A DNA stretch of 47,811 nt, from positions 1 through 47,811 of the forward strand of contig JAKAVR010000008.1 in assembly GCA_021817225.1 (NCBI GenBank). The letters run 5' to 3'. The stretch is from Thermoplasmata archaeon. GTDB taxonomy: Archaea; Thermoplasmatota; Thermoplasmata; Sysuiplasmatales; Sysuiplasmataceae. Within the stretch, counting starts at the first letter, position 1. Every line of letters starts with the position of its first letter. This document shows positions 33,531 through 42,048 of the stretch, piece after piece. Under the pieces are notes generated by a model. It worked only from the letters and a program-made list of their open reading frames with translations, was not told the origin of the DNA and did no database searches. Made by a program: the position numbers and the translations under genes.

Positions 33531-34664
33531 ATGGCAGAATACGGTGTCGCAGGAAAAACGCTCAAGGTTGATCTGGATGTAAGGAATCTGCTTATGGATT
33601 ACGGTGCCTCAGGCGCGGCGCTGTGCTTCAACTGCGGCAATTGCACTGCCGTCTGCCCGCTGTCGGAGAACGGGGCACCGTTTCCACGAAGCATGGTCAG
33701 GTTTGTGCAACTTGGCAGCAGACAGGATATACTCCACTCCCCCGAGCCGTGGCTCTGCTATTTCTGCAATGAGTGCAGTGCCACCTGTCCAAGGGACGCC
33801 AAGCCCGGGAACACCATGGCTGCTGCCAGGAAATACCAGATCAGGTCTGCCACCATCGGACCTGTGGCCGATATGCTTGTAACCAAAAAATGGGGGATCG
33901 CGCTCCTTCTTGCTGTCACCTCCCTGTTCTACTTTGCAGGGTTGTATTATGTAGGAGCACTGAAGCTTCCCACTCAGCTTCTGTTCCAGGCATTTGTGCC
34001 TGAAGAGGTAATGCACATTGCCGGAATGGTAGCTGGCATATTCGCCGTCGCCGTGATGGGCATTGCCATATTGAGGGTGCTATACTGGATAAGCAGGGGA
34101 CGGCAAAGCCGATACATCACAATAAGCAAGAAAATATCGGCGGCCATTCGGAGCCTGCCGCTCGTCATCACGGAAGTTGTGGCACAGAGAAGGATGTCCA
34201 AGTGCGAAACGGGTAGGCCAAGATGGATAGGCCATATGATGACCATGTGGGGTTTCATTGGCCTTTTCGTAACCTCCGGTCTGATATACATGATCAACCC
34301 CAACCTGACTAACTATCCATACTCCTTCACCAATCCGATACAGATACTCGCAAACGTCAGCGCAGCTGTCCTTATCACTGGAATGTGTCTCATACTGCTT
34401 GACAGGCGAAACCACAGGGCAACCACTCAGGATCATGACTACTTCGACTGGGTCTTCTTCTACACAATCTTTGCTGCGGGAATCACGGGCCTTGTCGTTG
34501 AAGCATTCAGGTTCAGCGGGCTGCTCATGCCAACGTTCATTGCATACTCCATACACATAATCAATGTCCTGTTCCTGATCGCATTTGCCCCGTTCTCAAA
34601 GTTCGCACATGTGGGGATACGCCCCTTCGTTATTTGGTATTCCAAGTATGCGGGCCTGGTGTGA
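33531..34664 (+). CDS. HdrC-membrane fusion (QmoC-like quinone-interacting subunit)
   Basis: The 377-residue protein starts with a soluble HdrC-type domain holding two [4Fe-4S] motifs, CFNCGNCTAVCP (Cys32, 35, 38, 42) and CYFCNECSATCP (Cys76, 79, 82, 86). About six membrane helices follow (residues about 120-375) with HdrE/NarI-like features, including several helix histidines (such as HMMTMWGFIG and AYSIHIINVLFLIAFAPFSKFAHVG) that could hold haem b. This soluble-plus-membrane fusion is the hallmark of QmoC and anchors the complex while passing electrons to or from menaquinone. It is the last gene, 35 bases before the convergent antiporter gene. Confidence 0.85.
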   Translation: MAEYGVAGKTLKVDLDVRNLLMDYGASGAALCFNCGNCTAVCPLSENGAPFPRSMVRFVQLGSRQDILHSPEPWLCYFCNECSATCPRDAKPGNTMAAARKYQIRSATIGPVADMLVTKKWGIALLLAVTSLFYFAGLYYVGALKLPTQLLFQAFVPEEVMHIAGMVAGIFAVAVMGIAILRVLYWISRGRQSRYITISKKISAAIRSLPLVITEVVAQRRMSKCETGRPRWIGHMMTMWGFIGLFVTSGLIYMINPNLTNYPYSFTNPIQILANVSAAVLITGMCLILLDRRNHRATTQDHDYFDWVFFYTIFAAGITGLVVEAFRFSGLLMPTFIAYSIHIINVLFLIAFAPFSKFAHVGIRPFVIWYSKYAGLV

Positions 34665-34698
34665 CATGGACCGGCCCCAAAACATGACTGCGCTCAAA

Positions 34699-35907
34699 TC
34701 AGCTGCTGCTTTCAGGATGAGTGACATGGTCTGCCAGCTCCCCTCTTCTTGAGAGCATGAATGGTCCGAGGAGGGCGCTGATTATGACAGTGACCCCAAT
34801 GATGGAGTAGAGTTCCACCGACAGGACTCCAGATGTTGTCGCTGCCTGGGCAATGACCAGCGAGAATTCTGCACGTGGAAGAAGCCAAAGGGCAAATGTA
34901 CCTGAAGCAACACCCGTCCTGGCGATGGTTGATGCCAGATACCCGCCGAAATACTTGGAAGTCAGAGCGATAATCAATATTGGAAAGAGAAGGAGGGGCG
35001 CCGCAAATGCAGAACGTGGATCGATCTGCAGGCCGACGGATACAAAAAAGAGAGTGACAAAAAGGTTGTGCAGTGAAATCAGCTGCTTTGAGACGAAAAC
35101 CGAATATTTTCCCCGGAGGGAAAGACCTATCAGAAACGAGCCGATGGCGGGGGAGAATCCGAAGTATGTGGCCACCGCGCCAAAAATGACACCGAGAGCA
35201 AGGGAGAACAGGAAGGGGATATCCCTTGAATTTGATAGGACGCTTTCGAAATACTCAACAACGACCGGAACGAGGTAGGTGCCTGCAAAATAGGCTATTG
35301 AAAGAAATGCCAGTCCGCCCGCCACGAGCAGAGCCACGGTGGTGAACGCATTGCCCGCCAGCTGCCCCGACAGTCCGGGGATCAGTGAAAGAAACACCAC
35401 TGCGGCAACATCTTCCACCACAAGAACACCTATCAGCATCTTGCGGTATTCCGGGAATGACTGGCTGTTATTACCCAACCGGTTGTCGAAAGTGAGTCTG
35501 CCCACTATTGCGGTGCTTGTAAACGATAGGGCCACGGCGACAATGACTGCAACCGTGTAGTTGCCTGTGAATAAGGACATGAATGCGAAGACAGCAATAA
35601 ACGAAATCGCCGCCTCGACTAGAGCGATGCCACTGACGCGGGCAAGCATCGTCTTCATCTCCCTGACGTCGAGCTCGAGCCCGATTATGAACATCAGCAG
35701 GATAATCCCGAGCTGTGACAGCGCAGTAATCACGGGCAGGCTGCTGACCAGCCCCAGGACATATGGCCCGACTACTGTTCCGGCGATTATCTGTCCGGAT
35801 ACCTCAGGCAGGCCGAAACGTGCAAGCAGGAAAGAGAAGAAAAGGGCTGCAATGGTTAGAATCCCTATGTCAAGAATGAATGTTGAGAATCCTGCGGCCA
35901 CATACAC
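34699..35907 (-). CDS. CPA2-family cation/proton antiporter (KefB/NapA-like)
   Basis: The 402-residue membrane protein has about 12 hydrophobic segments. Family landmarks are FGLPEVSGQIIAGTVVGPYVLG in helices 1-2, LIILLMFIIGLELDVREM-type sequence, a VEDVAAVVFLSLIP stretch holding the ion-binding Glu-Asp pair, FGFSPAIGSFLIGLSL, and FVTLFFVSVGLQID. It exchanges Na+ or K+ for protons across the cytoplasmic membrane, which suits pH or salt homeostasis. No TrkA domain follows. A TATA-like element around 35,920 lies very close to the start, so translation may begin at the GTG two codons inside. Confidence 0.85.
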   Translation of the reverse strand: MYVAAGFSTFILDIGILTIAALFFSFLLARFGLPEVSGQIIAGTVVGPYVLGLVSSLPVITALSQLGIILLMFIIGLELDVREMKTMLARVSGIALVEAAISFIAVFAFMSLFTGNYTVAVIVAVALSFTSTAIVGRLTFDNRLGNNSQSFPEYRKMLIGVLVVEDVAAVVFLSLIPGLSGQLAGNAFTTVALLVAGGLAFLSIAYFAGTYLVPVVVEYFESVLSNSRDIPFLFSLALGVIFGAVATYFGFSPAIGSFLIGLSLRGKYSVFVSKQLISLHNLFVTLFFVSVGLQIDPRSAFAAPLLLFPILIIALTSKYFGGYLASTIARTGVASGTFALWLLPRAEFSLVIAQAATTSGVLSVELYSIIGVTVIISALLGPFMLSRRGELADHVTHPESSS

Positions 35908-36051
35908 CTATATGTTTTGTGAAACTATAAAATGTCCGAGCTGACGCCACCGAGAAGGTAAAAAGAGTGTTGCTCATTACGATCGGAGAGATACTGGCGC
36001 TGCACGGAGGCGATGTGAATAAACGAAGATCCTTTCCAGTACGCCGAAAAA

Positions 36052-37788
36052 ATGGATCGGCGGACAATGGAGTATTCAAAACTCCACACGCAGAGGTTCA
36101 AAGCCGAATTCGGCGACATCGATACAAGACTGAGAAGGGAGGTCGAGGCGCTGAATGAAACCAGGACGGTGCTTGAATCCAGGATAGAGGGAATGCATCT
36201 GGTAAACCTTTGTACCCGGGAGGACAAATACTGCGTTACAGCGGATGGGAAAGACGTCTACACAACAGCTGACATCATACAATGGATTGAAACACGCGGC
36301 GATCTTAGAAGAATTGCTATTTTCGAGAGCTCAGGCTCAGACAGTGGCACGCTGAAAATATTGACTGACGGAAAGCTGTCGGAACTGTTTGAAGGCAACA
36401 TAACTCAGCTTGTCTTCACCCATGATTCGTACTATACCGTCAGGACGTTCGTCGAAAATCCTCCCCCTGATGGCGGCGAACTCAATTCCCACCGCGTTCT
36501 GAGGGGCGGGCACATTGTCTTCGGGAGTGGACTCAAACCCAGCGAGTTCATCCACATCTGTCCAAGCGGAGACAAGGCGCTGATCACCGTTGGGGACTGG
36601 AATCACTCGACACTGTACTTGGGGGAACTCGAAGACCCGTCGACCTGGAAAGAGCTCTATGTTCTCACATCCCCTGCCAAACCGCTGGGCGTGAGAGAGG
36701 GGGAAGCCTGCTACCTTGAGAGGAAGGGGAACGGAATAATAAGGAAGGGAACCCAGGCGGTAGTTGAAGGGAAGACAGCGATAGAGGATTGCGTCATAGT
36801 CAGGGAGGGGTTCCTTGCGCTGCATCTCAGGGATGCAAAAGTGGTGCCTGTGCTATACGACTTCGGAGGAAAAAAGCTAAGGGAATTTAACATGGATGTC
36901 CCAATGGGACTGCGTTCGACCGATTCAGATGGCGCCAACGCGGTCATCAACCTGCAGTCCTTCGGAATACCATATGCCATCTACATGTTCAGGGAAGGAG
37001 GACTGCATAAGCTTGAGGAAAACAGGCTGCTAGATCTGACTGTCAGGGATCGATGGGTGAATTCTTCCGGTACAGACATTCATTATTTCCTCGTAAGCAA
37101 ACCGCGCCAGAGGAAGAGGAAGGTTGTTGCCTACGGCTACGGAGGATACAATGTGTCCCTTTTTCCAGCATACTCACCACTGTTCGCAATTCTGCTCAAG
37201 AGAGGAGTCAGGATTGTTCAGGCGAACCTGAGAGGAGGCGGGGAGTACGGAGAGGGATGGCATCGAGCAGGCATCAGGGAGAAGAAGCAGAATGTCTTTG
37301 ATGATTTCATATCAGTGATAAGCTCCCTGAAGAAGGAAGGTTACACCGTTGTTGCAATGGGTGAGAGTAACGGCGGACTGCTGGTTGGCTCGGTTCTCAC
37401 TCAGCGTCCGGAACTTCTGGATGGCGCCGTAATAGGCGTTCCTGTTCTGGACATGATGCGTTTCCATATGATGTCTGTGGGGAAATACTGGACGACAGAA
37501 TACGGCAACCCGGATGATCCGGATGATGCAATGTTTCTCTATGAATATTCTCCCTACCACAATATCAGGGACGAGAGTTACCCCACGACGCTTCTCTACG
37601 CCAGGTCCAATGACGACAGAGTCCATCCAGCTCACGCAATCAAATTCCACATGGAGCTGGATCAGAAGGGGAAGAATGCCTATCTGAGAATTGCAACGGG
37701 CGGCGGACATGCAGGTATGCCTATCCGGGAAAGGGAAGTGGAGATATGCGAGAATTTCAACTTCATAAGCAGATGTCTCAATATGTGA
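36052..37788 (+). CDS. Prolyl-oligopeptidase-family serine peptidase (S9)
   Basis: The 578-residue protein has a divergent beta-propeller (about residues 50-340) and an alpha/beta-hydrolase end. Candidate triad residues are the nucleophile Ser439 in MGESNGGLLVG, an Asp at 521/522 in SNDDRVHPAHA, and His553 in GGGHAG. YGYGGYNVSLFPAYSP and ANLRGGGEYGEGWH are S9A signatures of the oxyanion and active-site region. There is no signal peptide, so it acts in the cytoplasm, trimming short peptides, often after proline. It is about 110 residues shorter than standard prolyl oligopeptidases, the loss falling in the propeller. ATG 36,067 is an alternative start. Confidence 0.88.
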   Translation: MDRRTMEYSKLHTQRFKAEFGDIDTRLRREVEALNETRTVLESRIEGMHLVNLCTREDKYCVTADGKDVYTTADIIQWIETRGDLRRIAIFESSGSDSGTLKILTDGKLSELFEGNITQLVFTHDSYYTVRTFVENPPPDGGELNSHRVLRGGHIVFGSGLKPSEFIHICPSGDKALITVGDWNHSTLYLGELEDPSTWKELYVLTSPAKPLGVREGEACYLERKGNGIIRKGTQAVVEGKTAIEDCVIVREGFLALHLRDAKVVPVLYDFGGKKLREFNMDVPMGLRSTDSDGANAVINLQSFGIPYAIYMFREGGLHKLEENRLLDLTVRDRWVNSSGTDIHYFLVSKPRQRKRKVVAYGYGGYNVSLFPAYSPLFAILLKRGVRIVQANLRGGGEYGEGWHRAGIREKKQNVFDDFISVISSLKKEGYTVVAMGESNGGLLVGSVLTQRPELLDGAVIGVPVLDMMRFHMMSVGKYWTTEYGNPDDPDDAMFLYEYSPYHNIRDESYPTTLLYARSNDDRVHPAHAIKFHMELDQKGKNAYLRIATGGGHAGMPIREREVEICENFNFISRCLNM

Positions 37789-38019
37789 TTGCATGAATGC
37801 AGAGGGCGGTAATGCACTCCACATGTTTCGAACCGTATCCACTTCATTCAACCGATAAACCTGAAAGTGGATGACAAGGGAGAGCATGCAGATCCGAGGT
37901 CGTGCAATCAGAACATTAATGAAGAAAAGGCTTATCATCGGAATTGGGCTAGATGGGAACGGCATTGAGGGCGGGCACCAGCAATAATGGGCGCAACAGC
38001 AAGCTGAATCGTGCCTGAA

Positions 38020-38106
38020 GCAGGTGTAATCTAGTCTGGTTAGGATTTTGGCCTTCCATCTTCGGGATGAAAGCCAACAAGTCGGGTTCAAATCCCGACA
38101 CCTGCA
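38020..38106 (+). tRNA. tRNA-Gly (TCC) with a 13-base intron
   Basis: Acceptor GCAGGTG/CACCTGC, T-arm TCGGG/CCCGA and a weak D-arm ATC/GAT are present. The anticodon stem TTGGC/GCCAA closes CTTCCAA when 13 bases (about 38,059-38,071) are removed after position 37, giving anticodon TCC. The removed part contains CATC...GATG around TTCGG, able to form the local helix of a bulge-helix-bulge. Spliced length is about 74. Intron borders could shift by a base or two. No clear TATA element was seen upstream. Confidence 0.85.
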
Positions 38107-38197
38107 CCTGGACCTTCTCCCAGTGACGGAGGAATGGCAACTTGCCTTGAATCCCGAAGGCGTGGTTGAAAGAACCTGATTCCGGTCGTGAAATCAC

Positions 38198-38866
38198 ATG
38201 GAAAGAGTGGCACTTTCTTGGAGCGGCGGAAAGGATTCCTCGCTTGCATTGCAGAAACTCAGAAGGAGGGGAGAAAGTGAGGTCACCGGACTGCTGACAA
38301 CAGTCACAGAGGACTACGACAGGATAAGCATGCATGGTGTTAGAAGGTCTCTGCTTGATATGCAGGCAGAACGACTTGAGCTCCCGCTTGATGTGGTGCA
38401 TATACCAAGGGATTCAAGCAACAGCGTGTATGAAGAAAGAATGGGAAAAGCGCTGGAGAAGCTCCGCTCGGAGGGGGTGAGTAAGATTGCATTCGGCGAT
38501 CTTTTCCTTGAAGACATAAGAAGATACAGAGAGGGCAGGCTGAAGGAAGTTGGAATGACGGCCATATTCCCTCTCTGGCGGTCTGATACCACCGAGCTTG
38601 CACATTCATTCATATCATCGGGTTTCAGGGCAATCGTCTGCTGTGTTGACACACGGAAGCTTGACAGGAATTACTGCGGCGCAGAGTTTGATGATGATTT
38701 CATAAGTTCTCTCCCCCCGGGGACAGATCCATGCGGCGAAAATGGTGAATTTCATACATTCGTCTACGACGGGCCGATATTCTCTTCAGGAATAAAGGTG
38801 AAAAGAGGGGAGACTGTGGTCAGGGAAGACTTCTGCTTCACTGATCTGAAGGCTGAATCCAGCTGA
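38198..38866 (+). CDS. Dph6-type ATP pyrophosphatase (diphthine-ammonia ligase family)
   Basis: The 222-residue protein belongs to the ATP_bind_4/DUF71 family. The PP-loop SGGKDS (9-14) binds ATP, and the family end GAEFDDDFISSLPPGTDPCGENGEFHTFVYDGPIF is complete. The eukaryotic enzyme Dph6 makes the last amidation step of diphthamide on elongation factor 2, and archaeal members are assumed to do the same. The GDLFLEDIRRYRE and FPLW motifs are present. No gene neighbour relates to it; tRNA-Gly is about 90 bases upstream. Confidence 0.85.
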   Translation: MERVALSWSGGKDSSLALQKLRRRGESEVTGLLTTVTEDYDRISMHGVRRSLLDMQAERLELPLDVVHIPRDSSNSVYEERMGKALEKLRSEGVSKIAFGDLFLEDIRRYREGRLKEVGMTAIFPLWRSDTTELAHSFISSGFRAIVCCVDTRKLDRNYCGAEFDDDFISSLPPGTDPCGENGEFHTFVYDGPIFSSGIKVKRGETVVREDFCFTDLKAESS

Positions 38867-38931
38867 ATTGATGCTGTTCTGCAGCAGGCATCCACAGGCC
38901 TTTAGGGAAACAGGATGATGGTGATGAACTA

Positions 38932-39993
38932 CTACAGCCCGGATATGAAGATCGGGATGCCAGCCATCCTGAGGGCAATGTCGAGTATCAGCCCGAATAC
39001 GAACAGCCCGCCAAAGTTCCTGTTGAAGACGAATGAAAAACCGACATACCACAATGGCCACGACTCCGAAGGATAGTCATCAGGCTTGCTCAGCGGCCTC
39101 GGCTTGGAAAATATCCTTGCAGCGGCAAGCGCGCTTGGTATGGACAGAATCACAAGCAGGACAGGAACGCCCAGGTAGCTGTAAAGAACAAGGAGGATGG
39201 ATGTGGCGTACATCAGGACGATTATCAGGATGGATGCCAGTCTTGCCCATTTTTCGCCAAGTATGACAGGCAGCGTCCTTATGTTCTTCTTCCTGTCGTA
39301 GTCAATCTTGTCAATATGCTTTCCAAAGAGGACAAGCGTGACACCCAGTGTGTATGGGAGGGAGGCAAGTATGACCCAGAGCGGCAGGACACCGGTCAGA
39401 ACATAGAAAGTTCCACCGATCATCAGCGGCCCCCATATCACGAAGACAGCAACTTCTCCGAGACCCATCCTCTTGAGCGGATACGGTTTGCCCGAGTATG
39501 TCATCATGAGTACCAGCCCGGCTGCAGCAAAAAGAACGACCCAGGGACCCCGCACGACTGCAAGATACAGGCCCGCAAGCATTGCCGCGCAAAGCGTTGC
39601 GAACACCCACATGAGAAGCTGCCTTTGCGTTAGAAGCCCACCTATCAGCGGATGGGGGCCATACTGCGCCCTGAAGTAATTTCCCTCATCCACACCCATT
39701 CTTGTGTCCCAGTAATCATTCAGAAGGTTTGAGCCTCCGTGAGCCAGCACAAGTCCAATGACTGTAAGCAGAAGCAGAAGAGGGCTGGCAGGGCCAACGG
39801 CAAAGGCCAGCAATCCGCCGATCAGTGCAGAGAAGAATGTCATTATCAGGACGGCTCCCCTCGCCGCCACAAGCCATTTTGACACCGGGTCCAGGGCGTC
39901 CCACTCATTCCTGCTCAGACGCGGTATCACCCTGAGTGCCTTGTACCACATCCTGAGATCCGCGCCCAGCGTCTGTCTGTGTTCTCCGTCCAT
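38932..39993 (-). CDS. UbiA-family prenyltransferase (MenA-like)
   Basis: The membrane protein has about eight or nine helices. The first Asp-rich motif NLLNDYWDTRMGVD and the second DKIDYDRKKNIRTLPVILG bind the prenyl diphosphate through Mg2+. The pattern and NDYWD spelling fit MenA-type enzymes, which prenylate 1,4-dihydroxy-2-naphthoate in menaquinone synthesis, better than geranylgeranylglyceryl-phosphate synthases. This matters because the Qmo-like complex 4.3 kb upstream would need a quinone. ATG 39,993 is chosen over the GTG at 40,005 because GGTGGT precedes it. Confidence 0.8.
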   Translation of the reverse strand: MDGEHRQTLGADLRMWYKALRVIPRLSRNEWDALDPVSKWLVAARGAVLIMTFFSALIGGLLAFAVGPASPLLLLLTVIGLVLAHGGSNLLNDYWDTRMGVDEGNYFRAQYGPHPLIGGLLTQRQLLMWVFATLCAAMLAGLYLAVVRGPWVVLFAAAGLVLMMTYSGKPYPLKRMGLGEVAVFVIWGPLMIGGTFYVLTGVLPLWVILASLPYTLGVTLVLFGKHIDKIDYDRKKNIRTLPVILGEKWARLASILIIVLMYATSILLVLYSYLGVPVLLVILSIPSALAAARIFSKPRPLSKPDDYPSESWPLWYVGFSFVFNRNFGGLFVFGLILDIALRMAGIPIFISGL

Positions 39994-40040
39994 TGCGGCT
40001 ACCACCGGTTACAAAGTCGTTTGCAGGGTCAGTTTGCCTT

Positions 40041-40646
40041 TCAGGGCAACCACGATTTGAATGAGACAGTATGATCGAATATAGATTCAACATTTGTGAT
40101 TGCCGTCACAATGATAGCAATCACAAAGAGGGCGATGGCCACATAACCAACAAGCCTCCTGGAAGTGAAGAGATATGCCGATGTTGCAACAGAGCCCAAT
40201 CCTTCAGCTACCATCATTCCAGCGGCCGCCAGAGGGTTCTGGCTCAGGTTGTAATAGAATATGTCTGCCCCGTATACAATTACAAACAGGCCGAAGACAG
40301 CGATCATCGGGTAAAGGAGGCGTATGCTCTCAGGCGACTTGAGCATCAGGAGGCCGGCAACGAGAAGCAGCGTCCCTATGTATACCACCATGTCCCCGTA
40401 GATGAAGTTGTAGCTGCTTGGAAGCGGCCAGACAGTATCCATTTCAATCCCGAGAACGAGCAAGGGAACGGCGAGACCGAGGAAGAGACTGCCAAAGGCC
40501 CTTAGTCTTTCCCCTGCCTCCTGATTCCCCTTCAACTTTGAGAAATCAATGCCGAGGGTGTAGAATATTAACTGGCTCACGACGACATCTGCAACTATCA
40601 ACAGTGTCATGACAGCTGTCAGATAGTCCACAAACTGAAGGGCCAT
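40041..40646 (-). CDS. Six-helix membrane protein (DUF981-like)
   Basis: The 201-residue protein has about six hydrophobic segments and a short polar loop (DFSKLKGNQEAGERLRAFGSL) after the first helix. The pattern, including GLEMD-type GIEMDTVWPLP and IYGDMVVYIG, resembles the uncharacterised archaeal DUF981 family. Start ATG 40,646 has AGGTGA 6 bases ahead. It lies 35 bases upstream of the prenyltransferase gene on the same strand, so cotranscription is plausible. The function is unknown. Confidence 0.65.
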   Translation of the reverse strand: MALQFVDYLTAVMTLLIVADVVVSQLIFYTLGIDFSKLKGNQEAGERLRAFGSLFLGLAVPLLVLGIEMDTVWPLPSSYNFIYGDMVVYIGTLLLVAGLLMLKSPESIRLLYPMIAVFGLFVIVYGADIFYYNLSQNPLAAAGMMVAEGLGSVATSAYLFTSRRLVGYVAIALFVIAIIVTAITNVESIFDHTVSFKSWLP

Positions 40647-40821
40647 GCTTTCACCTTACTTGGTGTCAGGAGGTGTTTGTAGTTACGCTTGGACCCTTAA
40701 ATGTGATACAAGTGTTTTAAATCTGCTATATTCTGGCCCCGAATTGCAGCTGCAATCGCAGCATAATCGGACATGAGTTGACTAAGAAACGTGCCATATT
40801 TTGATAAACGGAGTTCCCAGC

Positions 40822-41265
40822 TCACTCGAGAGGGCGCCTGCCGCCGTATCCGCCCTCGAGAGTGTGCCAGTATCTGACCTCTGGCTCTCCGCGCTGCCAG
40901 CACAGAAAGACAACCTGGCCATCCCTGATGCTGTAAAAATCGACCAGCCCAAGATCAGGGTTCTTGATTAGAATGCCTACGTCCTCTATCTCCCTGATTG
41001 ACTTGTTCCAGCGCTCTATCCTGTCGCTTTTCTCCTTCTCGAGTTTTATGTATTCGGTCCTGTCCGGGTTGGTGTCTTCGTTTATCGATTCCCCCCAGTA
41101 CCACTCCATGTCCTCCGTAAGTTCTGAAACAGAGCGTATCTCTATCAATATCTGGTCGCAGACCTTCAGTTTCTTCTCGAGGACAGGTATCATGTCGTTT
41201 GCCTCGTCCACGGTGAAGAACCTTGTGGGAGCATTTCGTCGAAATTCTTCTCTTTCCTCACTCAT
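40822..41265 (-). CDS. DUF2203-type protein
   Basis: The 147-residue protein matches DUF2203: an N-terminal RFFTVDEANDMIPVLEKKL, a central helical coiled region, and the diagnostic end IKNPDLGLVDFYSIRDGQVVFLCWQRGEPEVRYWHTLEGGYGGRRPL. The family is widespread but has no known activity. The gene is alone. Its promoter is palindromic and shares an 11-base motif with the divergent rhodanese-like gene. Confidence 0.8.
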   Translation of the reverse strand: MSEEREEFRRNAPTRFFTVDEANDMIPVLEKKLKVCDQILIEIRSVSELTEDMEWYWGESINEDTNPDRTEYIKLEKEKSDRIERWNKSIREIEDVGILIKNPDLGLVDFYSIRDGQVVFLCWQRGEPEVRYWHTLEGGYGGRRPLE

Positions 41266-41308
41266 CCGGTGTCTTCCTTGAATTGATGAACGGGTTCTTA
41301 TGCCTAGT

Positions 41309-41329
41309 CCAACTATATATCAGTTGGTC
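41309..41329 (-). promoter_or_regulatory. Palindromic promoter of the DUF2203 gene
   Basis: CCAACT (41,309-41,314) and AGTTGG (41,322-41,327) flank the TATATA core. A regulator bound here would cover the TATA box. The right side, ATCAGTTGGTC (41,319-41,329), recurs as ATCAGTTGATC at 41,441-41,451. Confidence 0.45.
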
Positions 41330-41431
41330 ATTCCAAATTACGATAGACGAATACGCTTCCTGACTATGCATTCCGCGGGTGGAACTGCAGACTGACGGAC
41401 GGGAGTCCCGGAGGAGTGCTTGTGAAACAGG

Positions 41432-41466
41432 TATTTTATAATCAGTTGATCTGTCAAAAAAGACAG
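41432..41466 (+). promoter_or_regulatory. Promoter of the rhodanese-like gene with shared motif and hairpin
   Basis: TATTTTATAATC is the TATA element. ATCAGTTGATC (41,441-41,451) repeats the motif of the divergent promoter. CTGTC-AAAAAA-GACAG (41,451-41,466) is a short hairpin ending one base before the ATG. Together they suggest joint regulation of the two divergent genes. Confidence 0.45.
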
Positions 41467-41467
41467 A

Positions 41468-41944
41468 ATGAGGACATTCCCCTACATAATCATCATAATG
41501 GCGCTGTGGATTATCTTCGTGTCCACCCTCTATCTCGCATTCGGAATCACTTTCCCAACGTTGCTGCTGGCAGTAGTGTCGATCGTCGGTGTGACCATGT
41601 CGATCTTCACATACCGGTACTACGGCTGGCCGTATGCCGAGAGGGGGGGTTATGCCGATCTCAAGCCGGGCGACCTCAACTCCATGGTTGAGAAGGGAGA
41701 ACAGCTGGACATCGTAGACGTCCGCACACCTGCTGAATTTGCAAAGGGTCATCTGCCAAGATCGGTCAACATGCCCTATACCAGGGTAGTCCGCGGACAG
41801 TCTGTCGGGAGCAGGACTGTTTTCGTTTCCGGCACAGGCAGGAGATCCAGAGCGGTCATCAGAAAGGTGATTGGCAAGGAACTGTACAATCTGAGGGAAG
41901 GCTACACAGAATGGATGAAGGAACACCTGCCTGTCGAAAAGTGA
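41468..41944 (+). CDS. Membrane-anchored rhodanese-like protein lacking the catalytic cysteine
   Basis: The 158-residue protein has two N-terminal membrane helices (about 5-25 and 28-48) and a rhodanese domain: LDIVDVRTPAEFAKGHLPRSVNMPYT, then the active loop. That loop normally reads C-x4-R/G; here it is VFVSGTGRRS with Ser121 in place of cysteine. It therefore cannot form the usual persulfide and is probably a binding or sensing domain. A link with the sulfur-carrier operon 7 kb away is possible but unproven. The mRNA looks nearly leaderless. Confidence 0.8.
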   Translation: MRTFPYIIIIMALWIIFVSTLYLAFGITFPTLLLAVVSIVGVTMSIFTYRYYGWPYAERGGYADLKPGDLNSMVEKGEQLDIVDVRTPAEFAKGHLPRSVNMPYTRVVRGQSVGSRTVFVSGTGRRSRAVIRKVIGKELYNLREGYTEWMKEHLPVEK

Positions 41945-42048
41945 GAGTGAAATCAGAGAAGGAGTGTGACCAGCTTCCGTCCTTGGAGACAAAGGGAATC
42001 TGTTCTCGTAGCTAACTTTAATAGATCCGACAATCTTAACAAAGAAAC

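Noticed and set aside
28854-34664. Dissimilatory sulfate reduction locus
   Set aside because: No sat, aprAB or dsrAB is in the window, so only a Qmo-like complex can be claimed.
37312-38091. 259-codon minus-strand frame over the peptidase end and tRNA-Gly
   Set aside because: It crosses a tRNA and a conserved peptidase region; the product is Cys/His-rich nonsense.
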